Part shown: piece after piece, positions 35,289 through 44,054 of the stretch | Layout of the letters: every line of letters begins with the position of its first letter | How positions within the stretch are numbered: position 1 is the first letter of the stretch | Origin: Porticoccus sp. W117 | GTDB taxonomy: Bacteria > Pseudomonadota > Gammaproteobacteria > Pseudomonadales > Porticoccaceae | Length of the DNA: 64,000 nt | Direction of reading: 5' to 3' | Assembly (NCBI RefSeq): GCF_030341905.1 | Contig: NZ_JATAAF010000015.1 | Span: 1-64,000 of the forward strand | The notes under the pieces: generated by a model | What the model was told of the DNA's origin: nothing | Database searches by the model: none | Seen by the model: the letters and a program-made list of their open reading frames with translations, nothing else | Made by a program: the position numbers and the translations under genes

Positions 35289-38200
35289 ATGAACTGCAAC
35301 ATAAACACGTATCACAAAAGTCGCTTGGCAGCCGCCGTATTTGCCGCAGCAATGGCCTTTTCATCGACATCACAGGCCGATGAAAACAACATCCAGCTGG
35401 ATATTGAACAACAAAAGATTGACAGCGCCATCATCGACCTGGCCACTCAAGCGAACGTTCATATTGCTTTCCCCAAGTCCCTTGGAAACAACGTTACCCT
35501 GCCCGCCATCAAAGGCCGATACACCCTGGACGATGCATTGGAAAAAATGTTTCAGGGCACCGATCTGACCTACGAATTTATCACCGACGATTCGATCATT
35601 ATCAAAAACCGCAATAGCCAATCGACCGAACAGACCACTGACAAAAAAGAGGCAGACGAAGAAGTGGTCGTGGTCGGCACCCGACTGAAAGGCCACAATC
35701 CGGCATCGCCTGTGATCACACTCGACCGTGACGCTCTCAGCAAAGGCAGCTACTCCAGCATAGAAGACGTATTTCGTCGCTTGCCACAAAACTTCAGTAG
35801 CATTACCTCGGCGTCCACTGAGCTGGGGCAGGTTGAGACCGGTGAAGCCCGGTTGCTGTCGTCACTCGGCACATCTTCCGTGAACCTGCGCGGCCTTGGC
35901 AGTCGCTCTACCCTGGTGCTGATCAATGGCAAGCGCAAGGCATCTTCTGCTGTTGGCAGTGGCAGCTTTACTGATATTTCTTCGATTCCCCTGTCGCAAG
36001 TCGAGCGCATAGAAATTCTGACCGATGGCGCATCGGCGATTTACGGTGCCGACGCCGTTGCGGGGGTAGTTAATATTGTTTTGCGTAAGGATTACGATGG
36101 TTTAACCATTAACTACCGCAATGAAAAGTCCTTCAGCAACGCCGATCAGGAGCGTTTTTCGGTCGGCTATACAGCCAGTTGGGATAGTGGTTACCTGACC
36201 ACCAGCGTGGATGCGTCTAAAACCTCGTCTGCCGACATGAACAAGTTCACCATTTCTGGCCCAGGAGGGCTCGGAGACAAAACCCATTTGGGGGGAGTAG
36301 ACAGCCGCACATACGGCGTTGGCAGTCCGGGCACGGTGTACAATGTTGGCAGAACATTCCCCTCCGGGTTTCAGTTGGTGGGTGATCTGATTGACGGCCC
36401 TGAAGAAAATACAAATTCACAGTTTGATGACCGCTTACTGGGCCCTGAGGTTAACAGGAAATCATTGCGCTTTAATGGTGAGCAAGAGCTTGGTGGCGAA
36501 CATAGCTTGAGTTTTGATGTGGCGGCGACCACCCAAAAAGACGGGCGTACCTGGCACCCTATTTACGATCGCCTTAGTGTTACCCGATTTACTGCCAGGA
36601 TTAATCCGGACGGCTCCATCAGTCAATTCAACAACCTTGTTCCTATTCCCGAGGACAACCCTCACAACACCTACGGCGAAGACGTTATGGTGGGTTACAG
36701 TTTTGAACAAGAACGGCGAGCCATAGAACTCAGCGAAAACAACAAGCTGAATACCTACAACGGTCTGTTTGGCTTATCTGGCAAGCTGCCCTTTGCTGAA
36801 GATTGGGACTATAACCTTGACTTCTCTTATGGCAGAGAGAAGGGAGCTGTATCCTCTTTGAGATTTGACAGATTCGACCCGGAAACTGAAGCCAGATTGC
36901 CGTCGGTCTGGCAGAGTCTGAATGTGTTTACTGACGGTTCTGATCCCGATGTGATTGCCAGCAACGTCGAATTGCTGAGGACGTTGATATCGGAAGATAA
37001 ACGCTGGGAGTATGAATCTCAAAACTATGGGATTGAAGGCAATATTGGTGGCACGCTGTTTTCACTGCCAGCCGGTGATGTGCAAATGGTGGCGGGTTTT
37101 GAAGTTCGCGAAGAAAATCATCAACTGAACTCGACGTTGGAAGTTGATAGCAACAACTCGGTGAAGGTGGTGTACGCCGAAATGGGCCTGCCATTATTGG
37201 CTGATCTGCCCGCCATCAAGAACCTGGACTTGACCCTGGCAGCTCGCAGTGAATCTTTTGATGTGGACGGCATCAGCCAGGCTCGAAATTCAACGTCGGT
37301 TGTTCCTGTTGATTTTTCTCTTTCTGAGCTACTGGACGGCCTTGAATTTGGTGAGGGTTCGGATTTCGGCCCACCGCAGAGAGACAAGTCATCGTTTAGC
37401 CACACCTCACCAAAAATTTCGTTGAACTGGCAGGTTAACGACGATCTTCGTCTGCGTGCAAGCTGGGGAGAATCCTTTTTGGCACCAAGAGCCAGCCAAA
37501 TGTATGGTGAGAAATCCGTCTCCTCAAGCAGGTCATTTATCCGCAATATTGACTTCAGCAACAGCAGCATTGACAGGCCAACAGAGGTTTTGAGGCTCAG
37601 TGGCCCCAACTCGGGACTGCAACCGCAAGAAGCCACGACCCTGACTTACGGCTTTGATTACACCCCGTATTGGATCGATGGGATGACCTTTGCTGCCACC
37701 TATGGCAAAACAGATTTTAGTAACTATATTACGTCACCCCAGTACGGCGGCAATTCCCTGCAAGAAATGATAGATGATTTCGAGTCATTTAGAGGCCGTT
37801 TCTTTTACACCAGCCAGACCGCTGATGGCGAAGACATACTGGTGTACGAACGCCGCAGGCTGAACGTGGCCGGGCGCACGTCAAGAACCATTGACTACCG
37901 CATCAGCTACGACCTGCAGACCGAATCAATGGGAAGTTGGTTGTTTGATTTAAACGCCGTACAAACCCTTGAAGTAACGCAACAAGACAGCGTATTTCTT
38001 GATCCGAGAGAAATTGCAGGTACTAGCAATGGGCCCAGCAGATGGGTATCGAATTTCACCACCAGCTGGACTTATGGCGACTACAATGTGACCGCGATTG
38101 TTAACTATTCCTCCAGCTACAGTGTCGTCAACCCGCTATCAGCAAGTTTTGGCCGAATTATCAAAGACTCTGAAAGGGCGCTGTGGCCAAATGGAATTAA

Positions 38201-38432
38201 CCCGAATCCGCAAGAGCGTGCCGAGCCTTCAACGTTGCTGGACCTGCAAGTCTCTTACCAGCCCGCAGCAGGATCGGGCTGGCTGGAAGGTAGCCGGATC
38301 TCCCTTGGCGTTCAAAACGTACTCAATACCAGGCCTCGATTTGTGGATAACGAAGATGGCTTTCTTGCCAACCGCTACAACCCCAGAGCCCGCGTTCTGC
38401 AACTGGACGTTCAAAAATCTTTTGACTTTTAA
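35289..38432 (+). CDS. TonB-dependent receptor with N-terminal STN signalling domain
   Basis: This 1047-residue outer-membrane receptor has a signal peptide (1-30), an STN domain (about 36-107) that signals to the FecR-like protein, a plug domain (about 125-240, with LRGLGSRSTLVLINGKR and YGADAVAGVVNIV) and a large beta-barrel ending in an aromatic residue (KSFDF). A good ribosome-binding site (AAGGTGGGG) precedes the ATG. The barrel length suggests a sizeable substrate such as a carbohydrate, peptide or siderophore; nothing tells which. The adjacent sigma and anti-sigma genes should control it. Confidence 0.94.
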   Translation: MNCNINTYHKSRLAAAVFAAAMAFSSTSQADENNIQLDIEQQKIDSAIIDLATQANVHIAFPKSLGNNVTLPAIKGRYTLDDALEKMFQGTDLTYEFITDDSIIIKNRNSQSTEQTTDKKEADEEVVVVGTRLKGHNPASPVITLDRDALSKGSYSSIEDVFRRLPQNFSSITSASTELGQVETGEARLLSSLGTSSVNLRGLGSRSTLVLINGKRKASSAVGSGSFTDISSIPLSQVERIEILTDGASAIYGADAVAGVVNIVLRKDYDGLTINYRNEKSFSNADQERFSVGYTASWDSGYLTTSVDASKTSSADMNKFTISGPGGLGDKTHLGGVDSRTYGVGSPGTVYNVGRTFPSGFQLVGDLIDGPEENTNSQFDDRLLGPEVNRKSLRFNGEQELGGEHSLSFDVAATTQKDGRTWHPIYDRLSVTRFTARINPDGSISQFNNLVPIPEDNPHNTYGEDVMVGYSFEQERRAIELSENNKLNTYNGLFGLSGKLPFAEDWDYNLDFSYGREKGAVSSLRFDRFDPETEARLPSVWQSLNVFTDGSDPDVIASNVELLRTLISEDKRWEYESQNYGIEGNIGGTLFSLPAGDVQMVAGFEVREENHQLNSTLEVDSNNSVKVVYAEMGLPLLADLPAIKNLDLTLAARSESFDVDGISQARNSTSVVPVDFSLSELLDGLEFGEGSDFGPPQRDKSSFSHTSPKISLNWQVNDDLRLRASWGESFLAPRASQMYGEKSVSSSRSFIRNIDFSNSSIDRPTEVLRLSGPNSGLQPQEATTLTYGFDYTPYWIDGMTFAATYGKTDFSNYITSPQYGGNSLQEMIDDFESFRGRFFYTSQTADGEDILVYERRRLNVAGRTSRTIDYRISYDLQTESMGSWLFDLNAVQTLEVTQQDSVFLDPREIAGTSNGPSRWVSNFTTSWTYGDYNVTAIVNYSSSYSVVNPLSASFGRIIKDSERALWPNGINPNPQERAEPSTLLDLQVSYQPAAGSGWLEGSRISLGVQNVLNTRPRFVDNEDGFLANRYNPRARVLQLDVQKSFDF

Positions 38433-38453
38433 AGCGCTATAAAACCAAAAGGG

Positions 38454-38490
38454 ATAATAAAGGCGGCTGTAGCACAGCCGCCTTTATTAT
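38454..38490. terminator. bidirectional terminator between TonB receptor and tlpA copy 2
   Basis: A perfect 16-bp stem (ATAATAAAGGCGGCTG and its complement) with a 5-base loop and A/T tracts on both sides lies between the convergent stop codons. It would serve both genes. Confidence 0.9.
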
Positions 38491-39027
38491 TCAGGACGCA
38501 CCCAGTTGTTGCTGAATCACCTGCTTCAGGTGTTCCACTTCTGCCGGGCTCGAACCCTGCTGATGCAACACAATGTTGCCATCGCGGCCAATCACTACAC
38601 TGCGGGGAATCATTTTTTCCGCGTATTGGCTGTAGATAGCACGACCGGGATCAGCAGCAAATGGCATGGCGTAACCGTAGTCGGCTTTAAACTCTGCCAC
38701 TTCGTCGCTGTTGTGCTCACGACCCAGATTCACCACCACCAAATCTTTATGGTCAATCTGCTGGTAAATGGTCTTGTCGATCAGCGGCAGCTTGGCCCTG
38801 CAGGGAGGGCACCAGGTGGCGAAGAAGTTCACCAACACCACCTTGCCTTCCAGTGCTTTGGTGTCAATGGCTGCACCATCTGTAGTGGTGACAGCAAATG
38901 CAGGGGCGGAATCACCGGCACCAACACGGCTGTACTCATCGGGCAGTTTGGCACCACTGAGAGCCACCAGCGCCAGTGGCACAAATAACAGCTGACAGGT
39001 GCGACTAAAAAACTTTTTAGCAATCAT
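38491..39027 (-). CDS. TlpA-family periplasmic thioredoxin-like protein (copy 2)
   Basis: The 178-residue paralogue of the protein at 32592-33128 has the same length, the same FATWCPPC active site and the same MIPRSV segment. Their similarity (about three quarters of residues by eye) and equal length point to a duplication around the receptor module. The N-terminal region is a signal peptide (VALSGAK) without a lipobox. It is convergent with the receptor and upstream of moeA on the same strand. Confidence 0.88.
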   Translation of the reverse strand: MIAKKFFSRTCQLLFVPLALVALSGAKLPDEYSRVGAGDSAPAFAVTTTDGAAIDTKALEGKVVLVNFFATWCPPCRAKLPLIDKTIYQQIDHKDLVVVNLGREHNSDEVAEFKADYGYAMPFAADPGRAIYSQYAEKMIPRSVVIGRDGNIVLHQQGSSPAEVEHLKQVIQQQLGAS

Positions 39028-39123
39028 GATTTTATCCTGTGTTGTTACACGACCCGCTTTAGAGCAACGGATGCCGGAAAAGTGCCATTATGGTGTGCCT
39101 GTATTGTCGGCAACAACCAGTTG

Positions 39124-40341
39124 CTAGAACAAACTCTCCAAAGCAATCACGTCAACAACGTCGCCAACGACAACTGTTTCATTTACCAGCACTACCACCA
39201 GCACCTCCGCGCGGCTGATGGATGTGAGCACACCGGAGCTTTGATTTTCCAGAGGCACTGCGGTCAGTTCACCGTCGATAATTTCCAGGTTGGCGCGCAA
39301 ATATTCTTCGCGCTTGCGAGGCCGTGAAAACTCAAATCCAGCCTTCACCGCAAAGCGGCGGGGCGCGCAAAAATTACTTCCCTGCAAGACACTCAGGTAG
39401 GGGCGAGCAAATAATGCAAAGGTGACAAACGCCGATACAGGGTTACCCGGCAAGCCAAAAAACGGCGTGTCGCATACACTGCCAAAGGCCAGCGGCTTCC
39501 CTGGCTTGACGGCGATCTTCCAGAATTCCTGGCGACCCAGTTTGGCCAACACGGGTTTGACGTGGTCTTCCTCCCCCACGGAAACCCCGCCTGTGGTCAA
39601 CACACAATCGGACTCGGCAGCGGCGCGGCGCAACAACGCTTCGATTTCTGCCGGGTCGTCCTTGGCGCGTCCCAGGTCTATGACTTCTGCGTCCAACCCC
39701 TGCAGCAAAGCTGCCAGCAAATAACGATTGGAGTTGTATATCTGCCCCGGCTGCAGTTCCACGCCAGGCTCAATCAGTTCATCGCCAGTGGAAACCACAG
39801 CTACTTTCAGGCGCCGATACACCGACACTTCAGCAATACCAACAGACGCCAGCAGACCCAGTTCCGGAGCGCGCAAACGCTGGCTTTTGTGCAGTAGCAC
39901 TTCACCGCTGACAATGTCCTGCCCCATAGGGCGCACATTATCGCCCGCACCATCGGAAGGCGCTTTGTGAATGGTGACTTGCCCTCCCCCATCTACGTAA
40001 GTGCAATTTTCCTGCATGACCACGGTGTCCGCACCGACAGGAATTTCGCTGCCGGTAAAGATGCGCGCTGCGGTACCCGGCTGCAGCGGCTGCGGCGCCT
40101 GCCCGGCGGGGATGCGTTGGCTCACCGGTAGCGTGCCACCTTCAACCAGGTCAGAAAAATTAAGCGCAAAGCCATCCATCGCAGAGTTGTCGGCGGGGGG
40201 CACATTAACGGTGGCGACCTGATCAGCCGCCAGCACCCGATTGTGGGCTTCAGTCAGAGAGACCGTTTCAATGTCATCGATGGAGCTGACGTGTTGTTGC
40301 AGGTGGTTAAGTGCTTCGGCAACAGTGAGGAAGTTTGACAT
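39124..40341 (-). CDS. moeA: molybdopterin molybdenumtransferase MoeA
   Basis: MoeA inserts molybdate into adenylated molybdopterin. The 405-residue product has the family segments PPADNSAMDGFAL, GxEIPVGADTVVMQE, TGDEL and TTGGVSVGEEDHVK. The start at 40341 (MSNFLTVAEAL) gives the usual length; an in-frame start at 40371 adds ten residues without support. It is last of a minus-strand series moaC-moaD-moaE-moaA-moaB-moeA, and a half palindromic repeat lies between it and moaB. Confidence 0.95.
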   Translation of the reverse strand: MSNFLTVAEALNHLQQHVSSIDDIETVSLTEAHNRVLAADQVATVNVPPADNSAMDGFALNFSDLVEGGTLPVSQRIPAGQAPQPLQPGTAARIFTGSEIPVGADTVVMQENCTYVDGGGQVTIHKAPSDGAGDNVRPMGQDIVSGEVLLHKSQRLRAPELGLLASVGIAEVSVYRRLKVAVVSTGDELIEPGVELQPGQIYNSNRYLLAALLQGLDAEVIDLGRAKDDPAEIEALLRRAAAESDCVLTTGGVSVGEEDHVKPVLAKLGRQEFWKIAVKPGKPLAFGSVCDTPFFGLPGNPVSAFVTFALFARPYLSVLQGSNFCAPRRFAVKAGFEFSRPRKREEYLRANLEIIDGELTAVPLENQSSGVLTSISRAEVLVVVLVNETVVVGDVVDVIALESLF

Positions 40342-40398
40342 GAGGGGGTCTCTTGTTACGGAACGCTGCAATCTTCTGACGTTAGCAGCAGTCTGCTG

Positions 40399-40427
40399 AA
40401 GATCGCCGCGCTGCGCTCGCGATGACG
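40399..40427. repeat. half copy of the type-A palindromic repeat
   Basis: AGATCGCCGCGCTGCGCTCGCGATGACGG, listed by position only to its right arm, equals the right arm of the repeat at 23646-23733; the left arm is missing. It fills the gap between moaB and moeA. Confidence 0.75.
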
Positions 40428-40433
40428 GAAAAC

Positions 40434-40949
40434 TTAATTGTGACCGTGTTTACCCAATAGGGTACCGACAAAATTACAGGGCTTGGTGCGGGCATCCAGC
40501 TGTTCGCGAACAATCTGTTCCCAGCCGGTGCGACAGGCGTTATTGGAGCCGGGCATACAGAAAATCAGCGTATTGTTGGCGAGGCCCGCCAAGGCGCGGG
40601 ATTGCACGGTAGAGGTACCAATCTGCCCCAAGGAAATGTGCCGAAACAACTCACCAAAACCTTCAACGGTTTTATCAAACAAGGGGGCTACTGCTTCCGG
40701 CGTGGAGTCGCGACCGGAAAACCCGGTGCCACCGGTCGTCAGCACCACATGCACATTTTTATCGGCAATCCACTGAGAGAGTCTGGCGCGAATCTGGTAA
40801 ATATCATCAACCACAATATCCCGGTCAACCAGCTGATGGTTGGCTTCGGTTACGCCGTCCGCCAATAGCTGGCCGGACGTATCGGTATCAGGGGTGCGGG
40901 TATCGGAGATGGTTAATACGGCAATATTCAGGGGAATGAAGTCGGGCAT
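40434..40949 (-). CDS. moaB: molybdenum cofactor biosynthesis protein MoaB
   Basis: A 171-residue MogA/MoaB-fold protein that adenylates molybdopterin or serves a related step. Motifs: LTISDTRTPDTDTSGQLL, LTTGGTGFSGRD and the FCMPGSNNACRTGWEQI segment. Its length matches MoaB rather than the longer MogA. It lies between moaA and moeA, with palindromic repeats on both sides. Confidence 0.93.
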   Translation of the reverse strand: MPDFIPLNIAVLTISDTRTPDTDTSGQLLADGVTEANHQLVDRDIVVDDIYQIRARLSQWIADKNVHVVLTTGGTGFSGRDSTPEAVAPLFDKTVEGFGELFRHISLGQIGTSTVQSRALAGLANNTLIFCMPGSNNACRTGWEQIVREQLDARTKPCNFVGTLLGKHGHN

Positions 40950-40977
40950 TTTTTGTTGGCCTTACAGTTTTTCATTG

Positions 40978-41083
40978 CGTCATTCTGAGGGAGCAAAGCG
41001 ACCGTGAGAATCTCTTTCTATTAACATTTCGCCTAATTCAAGTCAGGATATCCTCACGTCGCCTGCGGCTCATCAGGGTGACA
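40978..41083. repeat. type-B palindromic repeat between moaA and moaB
   Basis: Left arm CGTCATTCTGAGGGAGCAAA and right arm GCCTGCGGCTCATCAGGGTGAC, with inner GTGAGAATCT and ATCCTCACG. It takes up most of the 150-base gap between the two genes. Confidence 0.8.
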
Positions 41084-41099
41084 GGCGGGTAGACAAAGC

Positions 41100-42119
41100 C
41101 TAACCACCTGTCATATTCATAAACCGCACAATTTGCGGTTCGTCATTCAAGTCAAAGTAATGCCGTTCCGGCTTGCGTGAAATGGCATCGATAATTTCCT
41201 GTTTCAGGCGATCCATATCTCCGGGATAGCGGCGCACAACGGCGCGCAGATCGGCAGAGTGTTCATTGCCCAGGCACAGCAGCAGGCGGCCTTCGGCAGT
41301 GAGGCGCACCCGGTTGCAACTGGCGCAAAAATTGTGGCTGTGAGGGGAGATAAAACCGACTTTGGTATCGTCGATCCCCGTCAATCGATAGTAGCGCGAC
41401 GGGCCGTTGGTAGTTTCCGTAGTGGGAAATAGTGAATAACGTTGCTCAAGAATTTCCCGCACGTCATCGCTTGAACAGTAACTCAGGGCACGGTCGTGAT
41501 TGACATTACCCAAGGGCATCTCTTCGATAAAGCTGACATCGATGCCCCGCTCTATGGCAAACGCCACCAGGTCGAGCACTTCTTCTTCGTTGTGGCCACG
41601 CATAATAACCGCATTGATTTTCAGCTTTTTAAAGCCTGTGGCAACAGCGGCATCAATTCCGGCAAGCACCTTACTGAGGTTACCGGTGCGGGTGATGCGC
41701 TTGAATTTTTTGGCGTCGAGACTGTCCAGACTGATGTTGATGCGCTGCACACCGGCGGCTTTCAGTGCCGGTGCCATTTTGCCCAGTTGGGAGCCATTGG
41801 AGCTAAGTGTAAGTTCCTTGAGTTTCGGCAGCGCCCCCAGCGATTCGATCAATTGCTGGCTGTCGTGACGAATCAACGGCTCGCCGCCGGTAAGACGAAT
41901 TTTCTCCACCCCCAGTTCACTGAAGGCGCGGGCGATAAAAGTAATTTCTTCGTAGCTGAGAATCTGCGCTCGCGGCAGGAAGGTCATGTCTTCCGCCATA
42001 CAATATTGGCAGCGGAAGTCGCAGCGATCAGTTACCGAAATGCGCATATAGTCCACCCGCCGACCGAAGGGGTCGATCAGCTGTATGGGAAATGCTTGTT
42101 CAGTTTCAGTTTTCATCAT
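41100..42119 (-). CDS. moaA: GTP 3',8-cyclase MoaA
   Basis: The radical-SAM enzyme (339 residues) carries out the first step of molybdenum cofactor synthesis. It has the N-terminal cluster motif CDFRCQYC, the LTGGEPL segment, the C-terminal second cluster [18 protein letters not shown] and ends with Gly-Gly (MTGG), as active MoaA proteins do. It works with MoaC, encoded 800 bases upstream. Confidence 0.97.
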   Translation of the reverse strand: MMKTETEQAFPIQLIDPFGRRVDYMRISVTDRCDFRCQYCMAEDMTFLPRAQILSYEEITFIARAFSELGVEKIRLTGGEPLIRHDSQQLIESLGALPKLKELTLSSNGSQLGKMAPALKAAGVQRINISLDSLDAKKFKRITRTGNLSKVLAGIDAAVATGFKKLKINAVIMRGHNEEEVLDLVAFAIERGIDVSFIEEMPLGNVNHDRALSYCSSDDVREILEQRYSLFPTTETTNGPSRYYRLTGIDDTKVGFISPHSHNFCASCNRVRLTAEGRLLLCLGNEHSADLRAVVRRYPGDMDRLKQEIIDAISRKPERHYFDLNDEPQIVRFMNMTGG

Positions 42120-42127
42120 TCCGCTTC

Positions 42128-42209
42128 CGTTATCGCGAGCGCAGCGTGGCGATCCAGTGTCTTTAAACTTGTGAGATCCTCACGGTCGCTACGCTCCCTC
42201 AGGATGACA
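42128..42209. repeat. chimeric palindromic repeat (type-A left arm, type-B right arm)
   Basis: The left part, CGTTATCGCGAGCGCAGCGT..CCAGTG, belongs to the type-A family. The right part, GTGAGATCCTCACGGTCGCT..CAGGATGACAG, belongs to type B. The two halves do not pair perfectly. It lies between moaE and moaA. Confidence 0.8.
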
Positions 42210-42214
42210 GTGTG

Positions 42215-42646
42215 TTAATCCCAGCGCTTTACCTTTTGGTTATCACTGTCCTTCGCTTCCACCCAACGCTCACCATCTTCGCGAATTTCTTTTTTCCAAA
42301 AAGGTGCGCGGGTTTTTAAAAAATCCATAATAAATTCACCGGCGGCAAACGCCTCGCTGCGGTGGCCGCTGGCTACGCCCACAAACACAATTTGTTCGCC
42401 GGCGTCGATGCGACCAATGCGGTGAATTACTGTGACCGCTCCCAAGGGCCAGCGCTGTTTTGCTTGGATGACAATATCTTCCAGCGCGCACTCGGTCATA
42501 CCGGGGTAGTGTTCCAGGTGCAACGCCTGTAGATCATTTTCCTGACGCACACAACCACTAAAGGTCACCACCGCGCCGCAGTCCCTGTCGCGCAACTTCT
42601 GGTATTCGGTGCCGATATCAAAGTCGTCAGTTTGTACCTTTATCAC
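42215..42646 (-). CDS. moaE: molybdopterin synthase catalytic subunit MoaE
   Basis: A 143-residue protein that converts precursor Z to molybdopterin using sulfur from MoaD thiocarboxylate. Motifs: VTFSGCVR, LEHYPGMTE, IGRIDAGEQIVFVGVASGHR and the K-T/P-FWKKE segment near the C-terminus, which holds the catalytic lysines. It lies 5 bases downstream of moaD. Confidence 0.96.
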   Translation of the reverse strand: MIKVQTDDFDIGTEYQKLRDRDCGAVVTFSGCVRQENDLQALHLEHYPGMTECALEDIVIQAKQRWPLGAVTVIHRIGRIDAGEQIVFVGVASGHRSEAFAAGEFIMDFLKTRAPFWKKEIREDGERWVEAKDSDNQKVKRWD

Positions 42647-42651
42647 TGTAT

Positions 42652-42900
42652 TTAACCGCCAGTGACGGGCGGAAAGAAGGCCACTTCATCGCCATCATTT
42701 ACTGCGGTATCGGCAGTGGCCATCTGCTGGTTAACCGCTGCCAGGTTGCGGCCATCCAATAGCTGTTGCGCCCACACCCCGCCGCGCTCTGCCAGCAGCT
42801 CGCGCAATTCAGCAACAGTGCTCACGTCTTCCAGTGTCAGTTGCTCGCCGTCGCAGTTCAACTGGTCGCGCAACGCGGCGAAATATTTCAGTTCAATCAT
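42652..42900 (-). CDS. moaD: molybdopterin synthase sulfur carrier subunit MoaD
   Basis: An 82-residue ubiquitin-like protein ending in FFPPVTGG, the Gly-Gly tail that becomes a thiocarboxylate. The start at 42900 (MIELKYFAALRDQ) matches the family; the longer frame starting at 42930 would overlap moaC. Adenylation would be by the MoeB encoded at 31836-32591. Confidence 0.95.
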   Translation of the reverse strand: MIELKYFAALRDQLNCDGEQLTLEDVSTVAELRELLAERGGVWAQQLLDGRNLAAVNQQMATADTAVNDGDEVAFFPPVTGG

Positions 42901-42905
42901 TTTGC

Positions 42906-43388
42906 CTACTCTGTATCGTCGCGACGCCAATCGCCGGATTTACCGCCGGCTTTTTCCACCAGGCGCAGGTTGTCGACACTCATGCCTCGATCCACCGCCT
43001 TGCACATATCGTAAATGGTCAGCGCCGCTACCGATGCGGCGGTAAGGGCTTCCATTTCCACACCGGTCTGGCCACTGTTCTTGCAGCGCGCTTCCACCCG
43101 CAGGCAATCATCGCCGATGGGTGTAATGTCCACCTTGACCGAGGTCAACATAATCGGGTGGCACAGCGGGATCAGTTCCCAGGTGCGCTTCGCCGCCTGA
43201 ATACCAGCAATGCGGGCCACCGCCAGTACATCGCCCTTTTTGTGTCCGCCCTGCAGAATCAGTTCCAGGGTGTTTGGCTGCATACGCACAAAAGCCTCTG
43301 CCACACCCAGGCGCTGGCTGTCTGGTTTGTCGCCAACATCCACCATATGCGCTTGACCGGAGTCGTCTAAATGGGTCAGTTTGTTCAT
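42906..43388 (-). CDS. moaC: cyclic pyranopterin monophosphate synthase MoaC
   Basis: The 160-residue enzyme rearranges the MoaA product to precursor Z. Motifs: [24 protein letters not shown] and [23 protein letters not shown]. It is the first gene of the minus-strand moaCDE group; the divergent mobA starts 80 bases away. Confidence 0.97.
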   Translation of the reverse strand: MNKLTHLDDSGQAHMVDVGDKPDSQRLGVAEAFVRMQPNTLELILQGGHKKGDVLAVARIAGIQAAKRTWELIPLCHPIMLTSVKVDITPIGDDCLRVEARCKNSGQTGVEMEALTAASVAALTIYDMCKAVDRGMSVDNLRLVEKAGGKSGDWRRDDTE

Positions 43389-43469
43389 AATTCCGCTGTC
43401 ACTGAAAGATAGTGCTAAAAGTATAGTTCTGAGAGATAGTGGATTACCTTAGACCGTTGGGGGACGCTC

Positions 43470-44054
43470 TTGCAACACAGCAAACACCTTCTCACTGGCG
43501 TTATTCTGGCAGGTGGCCAGGGCCGCCGCATGGGTGGTTGCGACAAGGGCTTGCTGACGGTCAACGGTAAACCACTGGTACGCTACGCCGCCGACAACCT
43601 CCGCCCCCATGTGAGCACTATTCTGGTAAACGCCAACAGCGGCCATGAGGATTATCAAAAACTGGGCTTTGCGGTGGTTGACGATGGCGAGTACGCCCAC
43701 CGCGGGCCGCTGGCGGGTATATTGGCCGGGGTTCGGGCCGCTACCACGCCTTATATCGCCATCAGCGCTTGTGATCAGCTGGCCCTGCCGGCTGAGGTTT
43801 ACCCGCAGTTATTGGATGCCGCCCAAAACAACGATAACGGTTTGGCCGTTGCCAGGGACTCTGAACGTTTGCACCCCACCTGCGCGGTAGTGGCCACTGG
43901 CGCAGCTCCCTCACTGGAAAGTCATTTGCAGCAAAATCAGTTGCGGGTGGGGTTATGGTTTCAACAGCAGGGGGCCACAGAGGTGTGTTTTGCGGGGGTG
44001 GATTTTCACAATATCAACACCCCGGAAGATATTCAGCGGGCCAAGCCGTCGTAA
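43470..44054 (+). CDS. mobA: molybdenum cofactor guanylyltransferase MobA
   Basis: A 194-residue nucleotidyltransferase that joins GMP to the cofactor, giving the bis-MGD form needed by FdsA. Motifs: LAGGQGRRMGGCDKGLL and the DxD-like VVDDGEY, then ISACDQLALP. The start is a TTG at 43470, as no ATG fits upstream of LAGGQ. Its 3' end overlaps the histidine kinase gene by 22 bases tail to tail. Confidence 0.93.
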   Translation: MQHSKHLLTGVILAGGQGRRMGGCDKGLLTVNGKPLVRYAADNLRPHVSTILVNANSGHEDYQKLGFAVVDDGEYAHRGPLAGILAGVRAATTPYIAISACDQLALPAEVYPQLLDAAQNNDNGLAVARDSERLHPTCAVVATGAAPSLESHLQQNQLRVGLWFQQQGATEVCFAGVDFHNINTPEDIQRAKPS

